The position numbers and the translations under genes are program-made. A DNA stretch of 64,000 nt from Anodontia alba (taxonomy: Eukaryota; Mollusca; Bivalvia; Lucinida; Lucinidae). Position 1 is the first letter of the stretch. Each line of letters starts with the position of its first letter. The notes under the pieces were generated by a model. It saw only the letters and a program-made list of their open reading frames with translations. It did not search any database and was not told the DNA's origin. Positions 36,130 to 46,941 of this stretch are shown one piece after another. The DNA is taken from NCBI GenBank assembly GCA_964016985.1, contig OZ024821.1:83921035-83985034 (forward strand), in the 5' to 3' direction.

Positions 36130-36830
36130 TCATACAAAACTGTTGTCTGCCCTAAACTTGAGTACGACTTCACCGTTTGGATTTTATTATACACAATCTT
36201 ACAGTCACAAAATATTAATGGTGCAATATGGGGCCGCCCATTAGACTCTGAACAAGTCATCACGAAAACACACCTATATAATTTTGACCCCTTTAATTCC
36301 CACTTTTATATAGGAAAACTGGGGTTTACAGGGGTATACTTTATTTTTCTTATTTCTGTTCAAAATCATAGATTATGCGTACTCGTTAGAACTGCCTCAC
36401 CGAGGCAGTTCTAACGAGTACCCACAATCTATGTTTTGAGCAGAAATATGAAAAATATAAGAATTTTTATAAAAACTTTCAGTTTTTGGTGGTGAAATTT
36501 TCAATATATTTGAATAGGCTTTTCATAATGACTCCACATACAACAGTTACAGTGTAACTGAAATGCAGTCACACTTTGGTTGGAGATCACTGGACCAGAG
36601 ATGTGGAGATGCGCGTCCCTGTATGCTATATAAAATTTTGCATGGTCTTGTTGAAGTACCATTGTACCATACCTCCAGCAAATCATGTACAACAAAGACA
36701 TGTCAAGGCCAGTCCCACCCCCTCACAATAAGGCAGATTCATACCTCATTCAGTTTTAATGAATATTCATCTTTCCCATTGGCTGTCTGGTAATGGAACA
36801 GACTAGCCTCTGATATTGTGCTCCTATGAA
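36130..36830 (+). pseudogene. Non-LTR retrotransposon 3' fragment, LINE-E, split by MITE A
   Basis: SYKTVVCPKLEYDFTVW before the MITE (about 36140-36190), then VTVSLKCSHTLV and after a frameshift GWRSLDQRCGDARPCMLYKI, LHGLVEVPLYHT and FNEYSSFPLAVW after it. These are typical C-terminal blocks of CR1/jockey-like elements. Confidence 0.75.
36258..36530 (+). mobile_element. Family A MITE, copy 16
   Basis: Complete: CATCACGAAAACACACC to TTTTCATAATG. Hairpin carries GAACTGCCTCACCGAGGCAG, a variant in which both arms changed CCG to CTG/CAG together. Confidence 0.85.
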
Positions 36831-37040
36831 CACTGACTCAGTTCAGTGTGGCATTTCGGTCTCATGACCACCAAATGCCATGAACACAACAAACCTGTTT
36901 TTAACCTATTTTAATCTGATCTGTTTTTAACAGTTTATAATCTGTATTTTTCCCATCTCACTTTCATACTTTTCAGTCTCAGTAGTCATCTTCCTTTATC
37001 ATGTTTATATACCTCTCCTGACATGCAATTACCCTGCAGG

Positions 37041-37253
37041 TACCATATTTACCCTAAGTATTCAGACACCTCCTCCTTACCATATATGTTCTAAAATTTG
37101 AACCAGTACAAAATTCACTACCCGATGTTGTGTCTAAAAATTGCTGGATGAGTGGCAAACAGTGTAGACCCAGATGAGATGCCACAGTCTCATCTGGGTC
37201 TATACTGTTTGCTCTGAGGCCTGTCTGTCCGAATACATATGGTAAATAGGGTA
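37041..37253. mobile_element. Family V MITE with core-2 hairpin
   Basis: Ends TACCATATTTACCC and GGTAAATAGGGTA are inverted counterparts. The centre is the core-2 hairpin at 37154-37212 (GGCAAACAGTGTAGACCCAG facing CTGGGTCTATACTGTTTGC). Confidence 0.7.
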
Positions 37254-37603
37254 ATCCTGCCAAGTGGGTGATGCAGTACAACTAGATAGATAGATAGGCC
37301 ATAAGGGTATATCATGCATATAAGATGCATATAATCAGCACACATTCTTCAAATTCCAGAAAAAAGAGAGACACCTTTAAAATGAAATACAGCTATCAGG
37401 AAAAGGGTAAATAAACAAATAAGTAAGTGACCATTTGATTTTTTGTGGGGATGGGGATGCAGAAGATGAGATGAAGAATGAGACTGGAAATGCGTAGGTT
37501 TTTTTTTATTAAGGACCCATGACTCTATAAGTTATGATTGTAAAAAGATTAACTTTTGTATTTTGCAAAGGCAGATGTTTGACAAAACTGACCATGAAAG
37601 CAT

Positions 37604-37805
37604 TTAACCCATTGTAGTCGGGAGACCTGTAAAAGGGTACATGGCAAACGTGTCATCTGACAGGAGCTCCACTGTTTGCAAATACATTGTAGTTTAGCCA
37701 TTTTTCTATAGGAATATGTAAATCAAGCCGCGGACTTACCTAAAATTGAAAATGAACTCTTTCAGTATATAGTGTGGGAGAGACTATTCAGTCAACAGTG
37801 GGTTA
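37604..37805 (+). mobile_element. Family W MITE
   Basis: TTAACCCATTGTAGTCGGGA to CAGTCAACAGTGGGTTAA. Contains a shortened core-2 region (GGCAAACGTGTCATCTGACA ... CACTGTTTGC). 37254-37603 has no other feature. Confidence 0.75.
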
Positions 37806-37958
37806 ACAAAAAATTACTCACAAGCTGGTATTCAAAAATTAAAACTGTATACTTTTTATTGCCTTTGTGTATATATTCTACAGCATCCACTGATTCTGTA
37901 AGCCGACAGTAAAGATCTTCATCAGACTGCATGGAAGTGTCGTCTGAAGTGGGCCTGT

Positions 37959-40152
37959 CATCACGAAAACACGCCTTTTAAAGTTAATAATTTTGACCCC
38001 TCTTAAACCCCACTTTTATACAGTAGAACTAGGGTTTACCAGTCTATACATTATTTTTCATATTTTGCTAAACAACATAGATTGTAGGTACTCATTTGAA
38101 CTGCCTCAACAAGTACCCACAATCTATGTTTTGAACAGAAACATAAAAAATATCAGATTTTTAGCTCACCTGAGCACGAAGTGCTCATGGTGACCTATTG
38201 TAGACAGTCAATGTCCGTCGTCGTTGCGCGGCATCAACAATTGCTTTAAAAGCCTACTCCTCCTACACCCCTGGGCCAATTGACTTGATACTTGGTAGGA
38301 AGCATCGGGGTGACTTGTAGATCAAAAATTGCTAAAATCCTTCCGATCGGAAATCCAAGGTGGCCGCCATGGCCGCCATCTTGAAAATCTATTTTTCGCT
38401 TCTTCTCCTGAATCAAAAGGCCAACTGACTCCAAACTTGCTAGGAAGTATCAGGGTGACTTTTAGATCAAAAATAGCTAAAAATCATGCCGATCGGAAAT
38501 CCAAGATTGCTGTCATCTTGAAAATCTATTTTTCGCATCTTCTCCTGAACCGAAAGGCCAATTGACTCCAAACTTGCTAGAAGCATCAGGGTGACTTGTA
38601 GATCAAAAGTAGCTAAAATCGTGCCGATCCTAAATCCAAGATGGCCGCCATCTTGAAAATCTATTTTTCGCTTCTATTCCTGAACCGAAAGGCCAATTGA
38701 CTCCAAACTTGCTAGGAAGTATCAGGGTGACTTGTAGATCAAAAATAGCTAAAATCGTTCCGATCGGAAATCCAAGGTGGCCGCCATGGCCGCCATCTTG
38801 AAAATCTATTTTTCGCTTCTACTCCTGAACCGAAAGGCCAATTGATTCCAAACTTGCTAGGAAGCATCAGGGTGACTTGTAGATCAAAAGTAGCTAAAAT
38901 CTTGCTGATTGGAAATCGAAGATGGCCGCCATCTTGAAAATCTATTTTTCGCTTCTTCTCCTGAACCGAAAGGCCAATTGACTCCAAACTTGCTGGGAAG
39001 CATCAGTGTGACTTATAGATCAAAAATAGCTAAAATCGTGCCGATCGGCAATCCAAGATGGCCGTTATGGCAGCCATCTTGAAAATCTATTTTTCGCTTC
39101 TGCTCCTAAACCCAAAAGCCAGTTGACTCCAAACTTGGTAGGAAGCATTGGGGTGACTTATAGATCAAAACTAGCTAAAATTGTGCCTATCAGGAATCCA
39201 AGATGGCTGCCATGGCAGCCATCTTGAAAATCTAATTTTTGCTTCTCCTGAACCGAAAGGCAAGTTGACTCCAAACTTGCTAGGAAGCATCAGGGTGACT
39301 TGTAGATCAAAAATAGCTAAAATCGTGCCAAGGGATGGGGGCCATGGCAGCCATCTTGAAAACCTATTTTTCGCTTCTTCTCCTGAACCGAAAGACCATT
39401 TGACGCGACACTTGGTAGGAAGCATTTGGGTGACTTGTAGATCAAAAAAAGCTAAAATAATGCCAATCGTAAATCCAAGATGGCCGCCATGGCGGCTATC
39501 TTGAAAATCTGTTTTTTGCTTCTTCTCCTAAACCCAAAAGTCAATTGACTCGAAACTTAGTAGGAAGCATTTGGGTGACTTGTAGATCAAAAATAGCTAA
39601 AGTCATTCTGATGGCCACCATGACCGCAATCTTGAAAATCTATATTTAGCTTCTTCCCCAGCACCGAAAGGCCAATTGACTCCAAACTTGGTAGGAGACA
39701 TTGGGGTGAATTGTAGATCAAAAATAGCTAAAATCGTGCCAATCAGATATTTAAGATGGCAGCCATCTTGAAATTCTATTTTTCGCATCTCCTCCTGAAC
39801 CGAAAGACCAGTTGACTCGATACTTGGTAGGAAGCATTGGGATGACTCGTAGATCAAAAATAGCTAAAATTGTGTCAATCGTAAATCCAAGCTGGCCGCC
39901 ATTTAGAGTTTGTTCAAATGATGATGCTCCATTGACTGGCATGCCATATATATTCTTCTTCAAAATTAAGAACTGCTGAAATGATGATCTTTTCAATAGT
40001 TGCGATGACAGGATTGGAAAAATGTTGCATAACATCTGCAGTGGATATGTCACTCAGGTGAGTGGCCCTTGGGCCTCTTGTTTTACCTAAAAATTTTCAT
40101 TTTTTTGGTGGTAAAATTTTCAGTATATTTGAATAGGCATGTTTTAGAAATG
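37959..40152 (+). mobile_element. Family A MITE, copy 17, split by element iii
   Basis: Left part 37959-38160 (CATCACGAAAACACGCC through the hairpin to ATCAGATTTTT) and right part 40084-40152 (ACCTAAAAATTTTC to TTAGAAATG) join into the family consensus; compare the uninterrupted copy at 46942. Confidence 0.85.
38158..40083 (+). mobile_element. Pearl/HINE-like element iii with tandem array
   Basis: Begins TAGCTCACCTGAGCACGAAG; ends CACTCAGGTGAGTGGCCC then GGGCCTCTTGTT. Holds about 12 units of the same ~145-base repeat as element ii. Inserted within a T run of MITE A copy 17 without a visible target duplication. Confidence 0.85.
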
Positions 40153-40204
40153 TATGCCCCAAAGAATCTTTTGACCATGACATGGCTTAAATTTCTTCTT
40201 ACAG

Positions 40205-40368
40205 ATTCATAATGGCTGGTGTACGTATTTCTGGCATACCAAAGAATGCTGAAGAGAAGCTTATCAAGATTCATTTCTCTAAACCTCAGAATGGCGGTGG
40301 AGTAATCAAGAAGATATATTACCCTCTTTTTAATAACGAGGCTGTTGTTATCTACCATGATCCTGCAG
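40205..40368 (+). CDS. Macro/RING/Deltex gene, exon 1 in window: RRM-like half
   Basis: Acceptor TTCTTACAG precedes 40205 and donor GTAAAT follows 40368 (phase 1). From the ATG at 40212, which has a fair context (G at +4), it encodes 52 residues starting MAGVRISGIPKNAEEKLIKI and containing GGGVIKKIYYPLFNNEAVVI. This is the RNP2-to-RNP1 part of an RRM-like fold as found at the N-termini of PARP10/PARP14, IFI35 and DTX3L. The exon has only seven bases before the ATG and no in-frame stop there, so either the protein starts here with a 5' UTR exon upstream, or this is an internal exon. It sits right after MITE A copy 17. The resemblance is by pattern; family membership follows from the downstream exons. 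Confidence 0.75.
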
Positions 40369-40426
40369 GTAAATTTAGCATTCTTATGTACGGTACCCCT
40401 TTCCATTCTAAGTTTATGACATGGAT

Positions 40427-40882
40427 TTTTCCATCATTGATTTTGGACGTGTCCATTTTTGCCAAGAATGTCAGTCCAAATTCAAAAGAGAATGGCAAGC
40501 AGTGTAGATCTTGACGAGATTATGAGCCATCTCATCTGGATCTACACTGTTTGCATAGGTATTTGTACCAGTCTACAGGGATGAAAGAGTTAAATTAGAC
40601 AAACACTCCAGACTCGTCAAAGTCATGAGGCACTCATCTTTTCGGCTTAGCTATTGGAACTTTTTCTGTTGATTAGCCCTTTCATCCTTGAGTTTCTGAA
40701 ATAAACTTTTCCATCTTTGATTCTGGTTAGAGGCATTGTTCCAAATTGGGGTCTGAGTCAAAAATCAAAACTGAATGGCAAACAGTGTAGATCCTGATGA
40801 AATGGCTCATTATGAGCCATCTCATCAGGATTTACACTATTTGCAAAAAATATGTATTGGTCTGCAGGTTTGAAATGGTTAA
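40427..40882 (+). mobile_element. Two family X MITEs with core-2 hairpins (intron)
   Basis: The second copy (40671-40882) runs from TTAGCCCTTTCATCCTTGAG to GTTTGAAATGGTTAA with the hairpin at 40777-40844. The first (about 40427-40595) ends GGGATGAAAGAGTTAA with the hairpin at 40494-40554. Both hairpins have an inner ATTATGAGCCATCTCATC. Confidence 0.75.
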
Positions 40883-40904
40883 CAGTGTCATTTGAGTCAC
40901 ACTG

Positions 40905-41140
40905 AGAGAAAACATACCTTCTGCAATGTATACCCAATGAAGACCCAAATTAACCTGTGCATCCCCGCAGTCTGATCTGAGTCTTCATTGTCCAGCAGGA
41001 AGAAACCTTGCATCCCTAGGCTGGCTATCCAAAATCCTCCCAGTGAAGCTTTTGATCAGACTGGGCGAATGCATAGGGTAAATGCTCAGGCTGATCAAAA
41101 TCTTCACTAGGCGGACATGTGCAAAGGTACCTTTTCTGTT
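40905..41140. mobile_element. Family L MITE (intron)
   Basis: GAAAACATACCTT at the left faces AAGGTACCTTTTC at the right; inside are CAGTCTGATCTGAGTCTTCA and AGACTGGGCGAATGC blocks in inverted order. Other copies: 42785-42985, 46425-46528, 47886-48091, 49688-49835, 55733-55925. Confidence 0.7.
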
Positions 41141-41224
41141 GTTACTGTAAAAGATATCAGTGTACAAAAAAGACCTCAATTGAACCATGTGGTGAAACAA
41201 TACTTTATTAACCTACTGGGGGGT

Positions 41225-41515
41225 GGTCGGGTGGTGCGAAGGTGTCATGTATCTTGTGTCACTGGGGCGTCCAACTGATATTGGCTTACAGTTGGGCAAG
41301 GCCTGCTATCGTTGAAGTAGGTAAAGGTAGAGGGGGAATGTTTTTATTTCTTCTGTTTCTTCCCTTTCATTCCTGTTCCTCTTTCTTCCCTGTTCCTCTC
41401 TTTCATCTCTTCTACTATCTCTTCTATCTCTTTTCTCCCTTTCTCTGTGAGACGACACAAAATGACCCACAAGGGTTAACGTGTCATTAAACCCCAGCAC
41501 AATCAATCAATTATT
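41225..41515. repeat. Pyrimidine-rich tract and CAATCAAT tail (intron)
   Basis: CT-rich stretch (41345-41450) followed by CATTAAACCCCAGCACAATC and AATCAATTA, which resembles a retroposon tail. Source element not identified. Confidence 0.5.
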
Positions 41516-41520
41516 AACCT

Positions 41521-42085
41521 ACTGTGCTTACGACATCTTTCAGAAAGTTGCTTTTTTACCTGGCACTTTACACAAAAGTAATCAATTTGCAAACTTTTGT
41601 CATGGTTTAATGCAAAACCATTTGTCATAACTACGTTTGTACCTATGCAAAAAAATTTAATTCTAACCATTGTTTTTTATAAAGTCAAATATTTTCACTT
41701 TTCCTTTTGTAAAAATGCATGCATGTTACACAGAAATCTGTAGGATAGTTAACTTGGAGGCAGATTTTCAACAAGTTTTGCTTGTTCTGTTTTTTTCTGA
41801 AATATTCACAATATTGTTGTCAATAATTCTAATTCAGCAAAGAAAAATATTTTCATAGACAAAAATTCATAACATTCACTTTACTTTAGAAATTGCATAG
41901 GTCAGACCAATTTTTTGGTCATAAATTTAATTTTAGGCTAAATTTTTGAGAACAAACCACAGAAACAGAAAAGACAAATGGTTTCTGATAAGATATGGTC
42001 AGTCAGACCAAAGTATTTTCATTTAAAATAAAACGCCAAGCAAAAAACTTCTTTCCGAGACAATCCAGGTGATGTCGAAAGGACA
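41521..42085 (-). mobile_element. Element G copy 2, uninterrupted (intron)
   Basis: Inverted relative to copy 1 (34652-35800) and alignable along its length, without the 605-base insertion. Ends GCTTACGACATCTTTCAGAA and GATGTCGAAAGGACA. Confidence 0.85.
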
Positions 42086-42107
42086 ATCAATATTGGGACA
42101 CATGAAC

Positions 42108-42300
42108 TTCTTAATACCATACTTTCCCTAAAATTTGAAAAAAAAAGTCTATTTCTCTACCCATTGATGTGTCTAAAATATTGCTGTATGTATAACAAAC
42201 AGTGTAGACCCTGATCAGATGCCACATCCTGTGGCATCTGATCTGGGTTCACACTGTTTGCTCAGGCCTGTCTGTCCTACTACATGTACTTAGGGTTATT
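42108..42300. mobile_element. Family V MITE with core-2 hairpin (intron)
   Basis: ATACCATACTTTCCC at the left; hairpin 42194-42261 (AGACCCTGATCAGATGCC facing GGCATCTGATCTGGGT); then CAGGCCTGTCTGTCC as in the 37041 copy. Confidence 0.7.
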
Positions 42301-42539
42301 ATAGTATGATATTTTTGGCATGCTTTTCGATATGTTATATCTATGATTCACCAGCATCCTTGGATTTCTTTAAATTGGTACAGCAGGTGTATTTTACCAT
42401 GCTTCTTAGTACTGTTCATCTGTATTTCTAAAAAGCTTGCATCTCTGATGTTGTGTTTAACAATGATCTTAAACAAAAGGGAAATTCAAGTCTTTCCCAA
42501 TTCAGTCTTCATATGTACCTGCCATACCTATCCGAACCT

Positions 42540-42691
42540 ACCTTACCCTACCCTCAGTTGGATGCTTGTCCAACTGAAGATCAGGAGGTTGCAGGTTTAA
42601 GTTCAACCCCCGCTGGGTCGGCAACATTCTTTCATGGAGATTGATCATGAAATACTTTCTAAGGTCATTCTCTCCCTTCCACCGATTCAGT
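42540..42691 (+). mobile_element. tRNA-derived SINE fragment (intron)
   Basis: Degenerate box-like CCTCAGTTGGATGCTTGTCC, AGGTTTAAGTTCAACCCCCG, GGGTCGGCAACATTC and GGTCATTCTCTCCCTTCC match the fuller copy at 56141. Truncated at the right, where a core-1 half hairpin (42692-42745, GAGGCGCTTCTAATGAGTAC) begins. Confidence 0.75.
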
Positions 42692-42784
42692 GATGAGGCG
42701 CTTCTAATGAGTACCCACGTTTTCATGGAGAAATAAGAGAAATATTTACCTGACAGCCACTCTTATCTGGGCCTATGCCTTCTG

Positions 42785-42985
42785 CCTTCTGCCATGTGAG
42801 CCTAATAAAGACTCAAATTAGCCTGCCTATAGATCTGCGCAGTCTGATCAGAATCTTCATTGTCGGCATGAAGAAACTTGCATCCTTGGCTATCCAAAAT
42901 ATGCCCAGTGAAAAATCTTATCAGATTGAGCAAATACGCAGGCTGATCTGAATCTTCGCTGGGCACATTTGTGGAAAGGATTGTG
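42785..42985. mobile_element. Family L MITE (intron)
   Basis: AGTCTGATCAGAATCTTCAT, GGCTATCCAAAAT and GGCTGATCTGAATCTTCGCT blocks as at 40905. Confidence 0.7.
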
Positions 42986-43024
42986 TTCTGGCATTCATGC
43001 TTATTTGTTTCTGTTTTTCTTCAG

Positions 43025-43116
43025 TTGTAGACAGGCTGCTACAGAATGAACATGCTAGAGTATTGGGCCGTTCTGGTGGACACACCCTCCATATACAGAG
43101 GCTTCCAGAACATTCA
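43025..43116 (+). CDS. Macro/RING/Deltex gene, exon 2 in window: RRM-like second half
   Basis: A strong acceptor (TGTTTTTCTTCAG) precedes 43025 and a consensus donor (GTGAGT) follows 43116. The exon enters in phase 1 and leaves in phase 0, joining exons 1 and 3 without a break. It encodes VVDRLLQNEHARVLGRSGGH then TLHIQRLPEHS, which completes the RRM-like fold (the helix starting DPAVVDRLL and the last strand HTLHIQRLP) seen in DTX3L/PARP14-type N-termini. The exon is only 92 bases and is flanked by MITEs, so it is easily missed; its phase agreement with both neighbours is the main support. Confidence 0.8.
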
Positions 43117-43209
43117 GTGAGTAGATGTGGTTACATTTCTGATAGCATAGCATTTCATGTGAGCTGTCTGCCAAGCAGACATTTCACATGGAGTGTCAGA
43201 TATAAGACT

Positions 43210-43443
43210 TTAGCCCATTGTAGTCGGGAGACTCCTAAAAGGGTAATTGGCAAACAGTGCAGACTCAGATCAGATGCCTCAGGCAGCAGAATGTGGCATC
43301 TGATCAGGGTCTCCACTGTTTGCAAATAGTTTAGCTATTTTTCTTTAGGAATATCAAAATCTCTTAGCCTGATCTACCTAAAATTGATATTGAACTATTC
43401 CAACATATAATGTGGTTGAGTTCATTCAGTCTACAGTTGGTTA
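43210..43443 (+). mobile_element. Family W MITE with core-2 hairpin (intron)
   Basis: TTAGCCCATTGTAGTCGGGA to CAGTCTACAGTTGGTTAA; hairpin 43249-43323 (CAGACTCAGATCAGATGCC facing GGCATCTGATCAGGGTCT). 43120-43200 just before holds a CATTTCATGTGAGCTGTCTG inverted repeat related to 13883. Confidence 0.75.
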
Positions 43444-43829
43444 AGTGAATCATGTAAGATACTGAACCTTACAACACGTATAGCCAGTGAAAACTGATCA
43501 GATTGACCTAGTCTATCACTTGCATGCTGGGTAAAAGTTTCAGCAGACAGCAGTTTGAAATACAGTAAAATTCCACTGTTAAGATCATCTTTAGGCATGG
43601 CTGAAAGGAGGCAATTTACATGAAATGTCAAATCCTATTTTCTGAGAAAAATATCATCAATTTGTCTTTTACTGGATTTTTCCATAATGTGCTACATTGT
43701 AAGTGCCACAAGCTGTTTCATGAACAGCAAGGGAGCCATTTTTCTTCAGGGAAATGATGAATAAAATTCTAAAGTAAATGGTGAATAAAATTCCAAATTT
43801 TAAGGGTACTCATTAGAAGTGCCTTTGTT

Positions 43830-43935
43830 AAAAAAAACATATGTTTGTGGGTACTCATTAGAAGCACGTCATGCACCTCAGTGAGGCGCTTCTAATAAAT
43901 AACCACAACATATGTTTTTGTGGAGAAATAAGAAA
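43830..43935. repeat. Core-1 hairpin, GAAGC variant (intron)
   Basis: ACATATGTTTGTGGGTACTC and ATTAGAAGCACGTC face GAGGCGCTTCTAATAAATAA and CCACAACATATGTTTTTG. A partial second left arm (GGGTACTCATTAGAAGTGCC) precedes it at 43804. The right flank matches that of the half hairpin at 42692-42745. Confidence 0.75.
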
Positions 43936-44015
43936 TCTTTCAATAGTAAGAAAATATTTACTCGCTACTCCCTCTTATCCAGAGCTATGACCATGCTTAC
44001 TCCTAATTTAAACTC

Positions 44016-44638
44016 ATTAACCCTTGTCCTGCTGAATAAATTAAGAAGTCACACCCATTTCTAATTTACTGCCAATCAGATTGCTTGATTAAGGTTGTTG
44101 ATATAGATTCACAGGGTTCTCGGGGACGCAGAATCCTGCGTCCCGGGACGCATAAGTCAGGGTCCGGACTCCTAAAAATTTCCAAAGCCGAGTCCGCCGG
44201 ACGCATGTTTTTTTCCCGTGGGACTACTACTAATTATGGTCGGATTATCTGACTGAAGTATAAAGTCCGCCGCTTGTTATTCGTATCGTCGGTAGTACTT
44301 AAAAGAACAGTAATAATCCGCCGCGTGCTTTTCACACCTGCGACAGTACCGTTATTTGCAAAGCAAGCGGTAGTTAAACAGGTGTTGGCAGTTCACACTT
44401 CAGCGATCGAGTAATTGAAGCATGCGACTGACATCGGTATGCGACCCCTTCCCTCACTGTGTATTGCCTGCACCACCGACTGATTCATCGAAAATACACG
44501 CGCAGGTAGCATGTTTATGTTTTTTTTTGTTTTTTTTTGTTGTTTTTTTGTAATTAGTAGATCATTTGTTTTTTTTTTTTTTTTTCAATTTAAAAATTTT
44601 CGGACGCTGAATTTTCGTCACTAACATCAAAAATGCCC

Positions 44639-44669
<31 letters not shown>

Positions 44670-46039
44670 GTAAAAAGACAAGTGTCTCAGACAAGACTGA
44701 ATTTGAATTGTACCTTACCCCTTTGCGAAATAACAGCCTGCGCTCAGGTCTGCGGTTCTAAACGGTTATTCCTGCTTGTCACTAAGAAAAAAAAAAGAAG
44801 AAAAAAAAAGTTTCCCAAGTCCCATAGAATCTATCCCGTAAGCCATGTGAAGAGTCTAATGGGACTGCTCAGATGCACCCCGGACGACGGTACATGATTC
44901 GGGACTGTTATAGTTTAAGTTACATTTTCTATTGCTCCCGCATGAAGAAAGCACGTGCTCATAATGGTAGCGCGTGCTCGTAAGAGTAACGTCATTTGAC
45001 AGCGTGGCGGGAAACCGATTTGGGAGAAAAACGAACTATTACCATGTTGCATATTAGAGCACTTTCTTGTCAGAAATGCATATGAATCCGACACATATTT
45101 AAAATAGAACTAAATTATCAAGAGTTTTTCGGCAAATCAAAGCAGTTGATCGAAATTTCAGATAGTGAAGAAGTCCCGGACATTTTTTCGCAGGGTGTAT
45201 TGATCGCAGCACGGTGCAAATGTAAACACTGAAATGACGTTTTGCGGGAAGCTCAACAGAAGTGTCCATGATCAGAATGTGCGGATATATTGCATATGTC
45301 AGTTTGCGATAGCATATAACGGAGCTTTAATAAGTTTTGATTAAAGTATTTTCTCTTATATACATAACACTCAAGATCACTTAATACAGACAGCAACGAA
45401 CCAAACTTTTTGGGTTGGGGTATTGAATTTAAGTGCGACGATCTTTATCATGCAAGTAAAATAAGTTATGGTTGTCATGTCTTCAGTCATATCTTCCTGG
45501 TCTGCAAAGATGTGTCTATTTACCCATCAGGGAGACATGACGTCATCCTAATTTATGGGCAAACTCTATTGAATTAACATCCTCGGGATGTGTGATAATG
45601 ACTACCAGTTGGTTACACACATATTGCTCGGAATAATACATAAAGCAAAGCAGAGACCAAAATCAGTTGGTAAAAAAAAAACAAACACAAAAAGTATGTG
45701 AAAATAAGGAAACTGATTCGCCATCCGGTATTAACAGAATGAATGAAGTTAGCTGGGACATGCTCACTATTAAAGGAGAGTCATGAAAAAAAAAAAAAAA
45801 AAATGGGACTCCTATTTTTGGGGAGTGGGACTCCTACTTTGTGGCTGGGACTCCTACTTTTTATAAAAAGGGAGTCCCGGACTCCCACTTTTAAAATCCT
45901 AGTGAGAACCCTGGATTCATATACTTAATCACAAACAGTGCAGATCCAGGTCAGTTGGCTTCTTCAGAAGCCAGCTGATCTGGATCTACACTGTTTGCAA
46001 AGGCAGGACATATCCAGGTTCAGCAGGACAAGGGTTAAT
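44016..46039. mobile_element. Family Y MITE with core-2 hairpin, split by an hAT-like element (intron)
   Basis: ATTAACCCTTGTCCTGCTGA at the left and CAGCAGGACAAGGGTTAAT at the right are inverted copies. Without the 1.8 kb insertion it would be about 216 bases. Core-2 hairpin at 45931-45998 (GCAGATCCAGGTCAGTTGGC facing GCCAGCTGATCTGGATCTAC). Confidence 0.85.
44112..45913. mobile_element. 1.8 kb non-autonomous DNA transposon with CAGGGTTCTC ends (intron)
   Basis: Left CAGGGTTCTCGGGGACGC and right CCTAGTGAGAACCCTG share a 10-base inverted end; subterminal GGGACGCA and GGGACTCC motifs recur. The same 6 bases, GATTCA, directly adjoin both ends (44106-44111 and 45914-45919). Poly-T and poly-A tracts lie inside (44520-44670, 45787-45803). 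No transposase frame is visible. Termini suggest the hAT superfamily, though hAT duplications are normally 8 bases. Confidence 0.75.
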
Positions 46040-46059
46040 TTTACTACCCATTGATGTGT

Positions 46060-46350
46060 CCAAAACCCCAGTATGAAGTGAAAAACAGTGTAGACCCTGA
46101 TCAGACACCACATATGTGCATGTCTGATCTGCATCTACAGTGTTTTCTCAGGATTTTTAAATATACAGACATTAATTCTTTACCATACTCTTTCTAAAAT
46201 TTATGTGAGTCGGTTATACTACCTTTTGGTTTCTGATATGTCTAACATTGCTGGATAAGGCTAAACATATGTCACAGTCTGCATCCAAAGATCTGGGTCT
46301 ACACTGTTTGCTCCGGTTTGTCTGTTTGATAACTTAGGATATATATGGTA
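46060..46350. mobile_element. Two family V MITE remnants (intron)
   Basis: A core-2 hairpin at 46081-46149 and a half hairpin near 46285-46312 (GATCTGGGTCTACACTGTTT), with the TACCATACTCTTTC/ATATATGGTAGTA flanks of family V. Confidence 0.65.
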
Positions 46351-46424
46351 GTATGGGGTCTAACTTCTATATGGTGGTTGGGTCTCACTTCTCAAATGTC
46401 AGCACCATTAGAGCCACAACGTCA

Positions 46425-46600
46425 GAAAACATACCTCCGAACATGTGCTACCAGCAAAGATTCAGATAAGCCTGCACATCTGCCCATTCTGGCTAATTTG
46501 AGTCTTCATAGAGTTTATGTCAGAAAGTACCCAGCAGGCACACAAGGTTGAAACAACGTCAATTCAACATTGATTCAACGTCTCGACATGCCTTCTGGGA
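46425..46600. mobile_element. Family L fragment joined to family K MITE (intron)
   Basis: AACGTCAGAAAACATACC with GAGTCTTCATAGAG (family L, truncated) to about 46528. Then CCCAGCAGGCACACAAGGTT, AACAACGTCAATTCAACATT and GCCTTCTGGGA (family K). Confidence 0.65.
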
Positions 46601-46806
46601 AACGTTTTTGTACATTGCACCTCATTACTTTCAAAATTCAGGAACTTTACTATTAGCTTACAATATAGACATTGTAGAATGTATAATTATTTGGTGAACG
46701 ATGAATGCCATGATCAGGCTGTTTTAATGTGCTGTCATATTCCTGATAAAGCTCTGTGTATGTTTAGCGTTTTATTAACTGCTTCACTTATAAAGGAACA
46801 TTAGCA

Positions 46807-46917
46807 GATGACATTTTTATTTATTTTTTTTTTATTTTTTCAGAAAACAAAAAGCATTTCAAAAGAGCATTTAATGTAAGGTGTCTGCCAAGTAAATGAT
46901 TTACATGAATGTCAAAA
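46807..46917. repeat. Partial foldback repeat related to 13883 (intron)
   Basis: TTAGCAGATGACATTTTTAT, TTTCAGAAAAC and GTGTCTGCCAAGTAAATGAT blocks. Confidence 0.55.
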
Positions 46918-46941
46918 TATAAGTGAATATAACCAGGAAAT

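Noticed and set aside
40777..40844. Hammerhead ribozyme (CTGATGA word)
   Set aside because: The conserved GAAA segment and the three-stem layout are missing; the word belongs to the core-2 hairpin.
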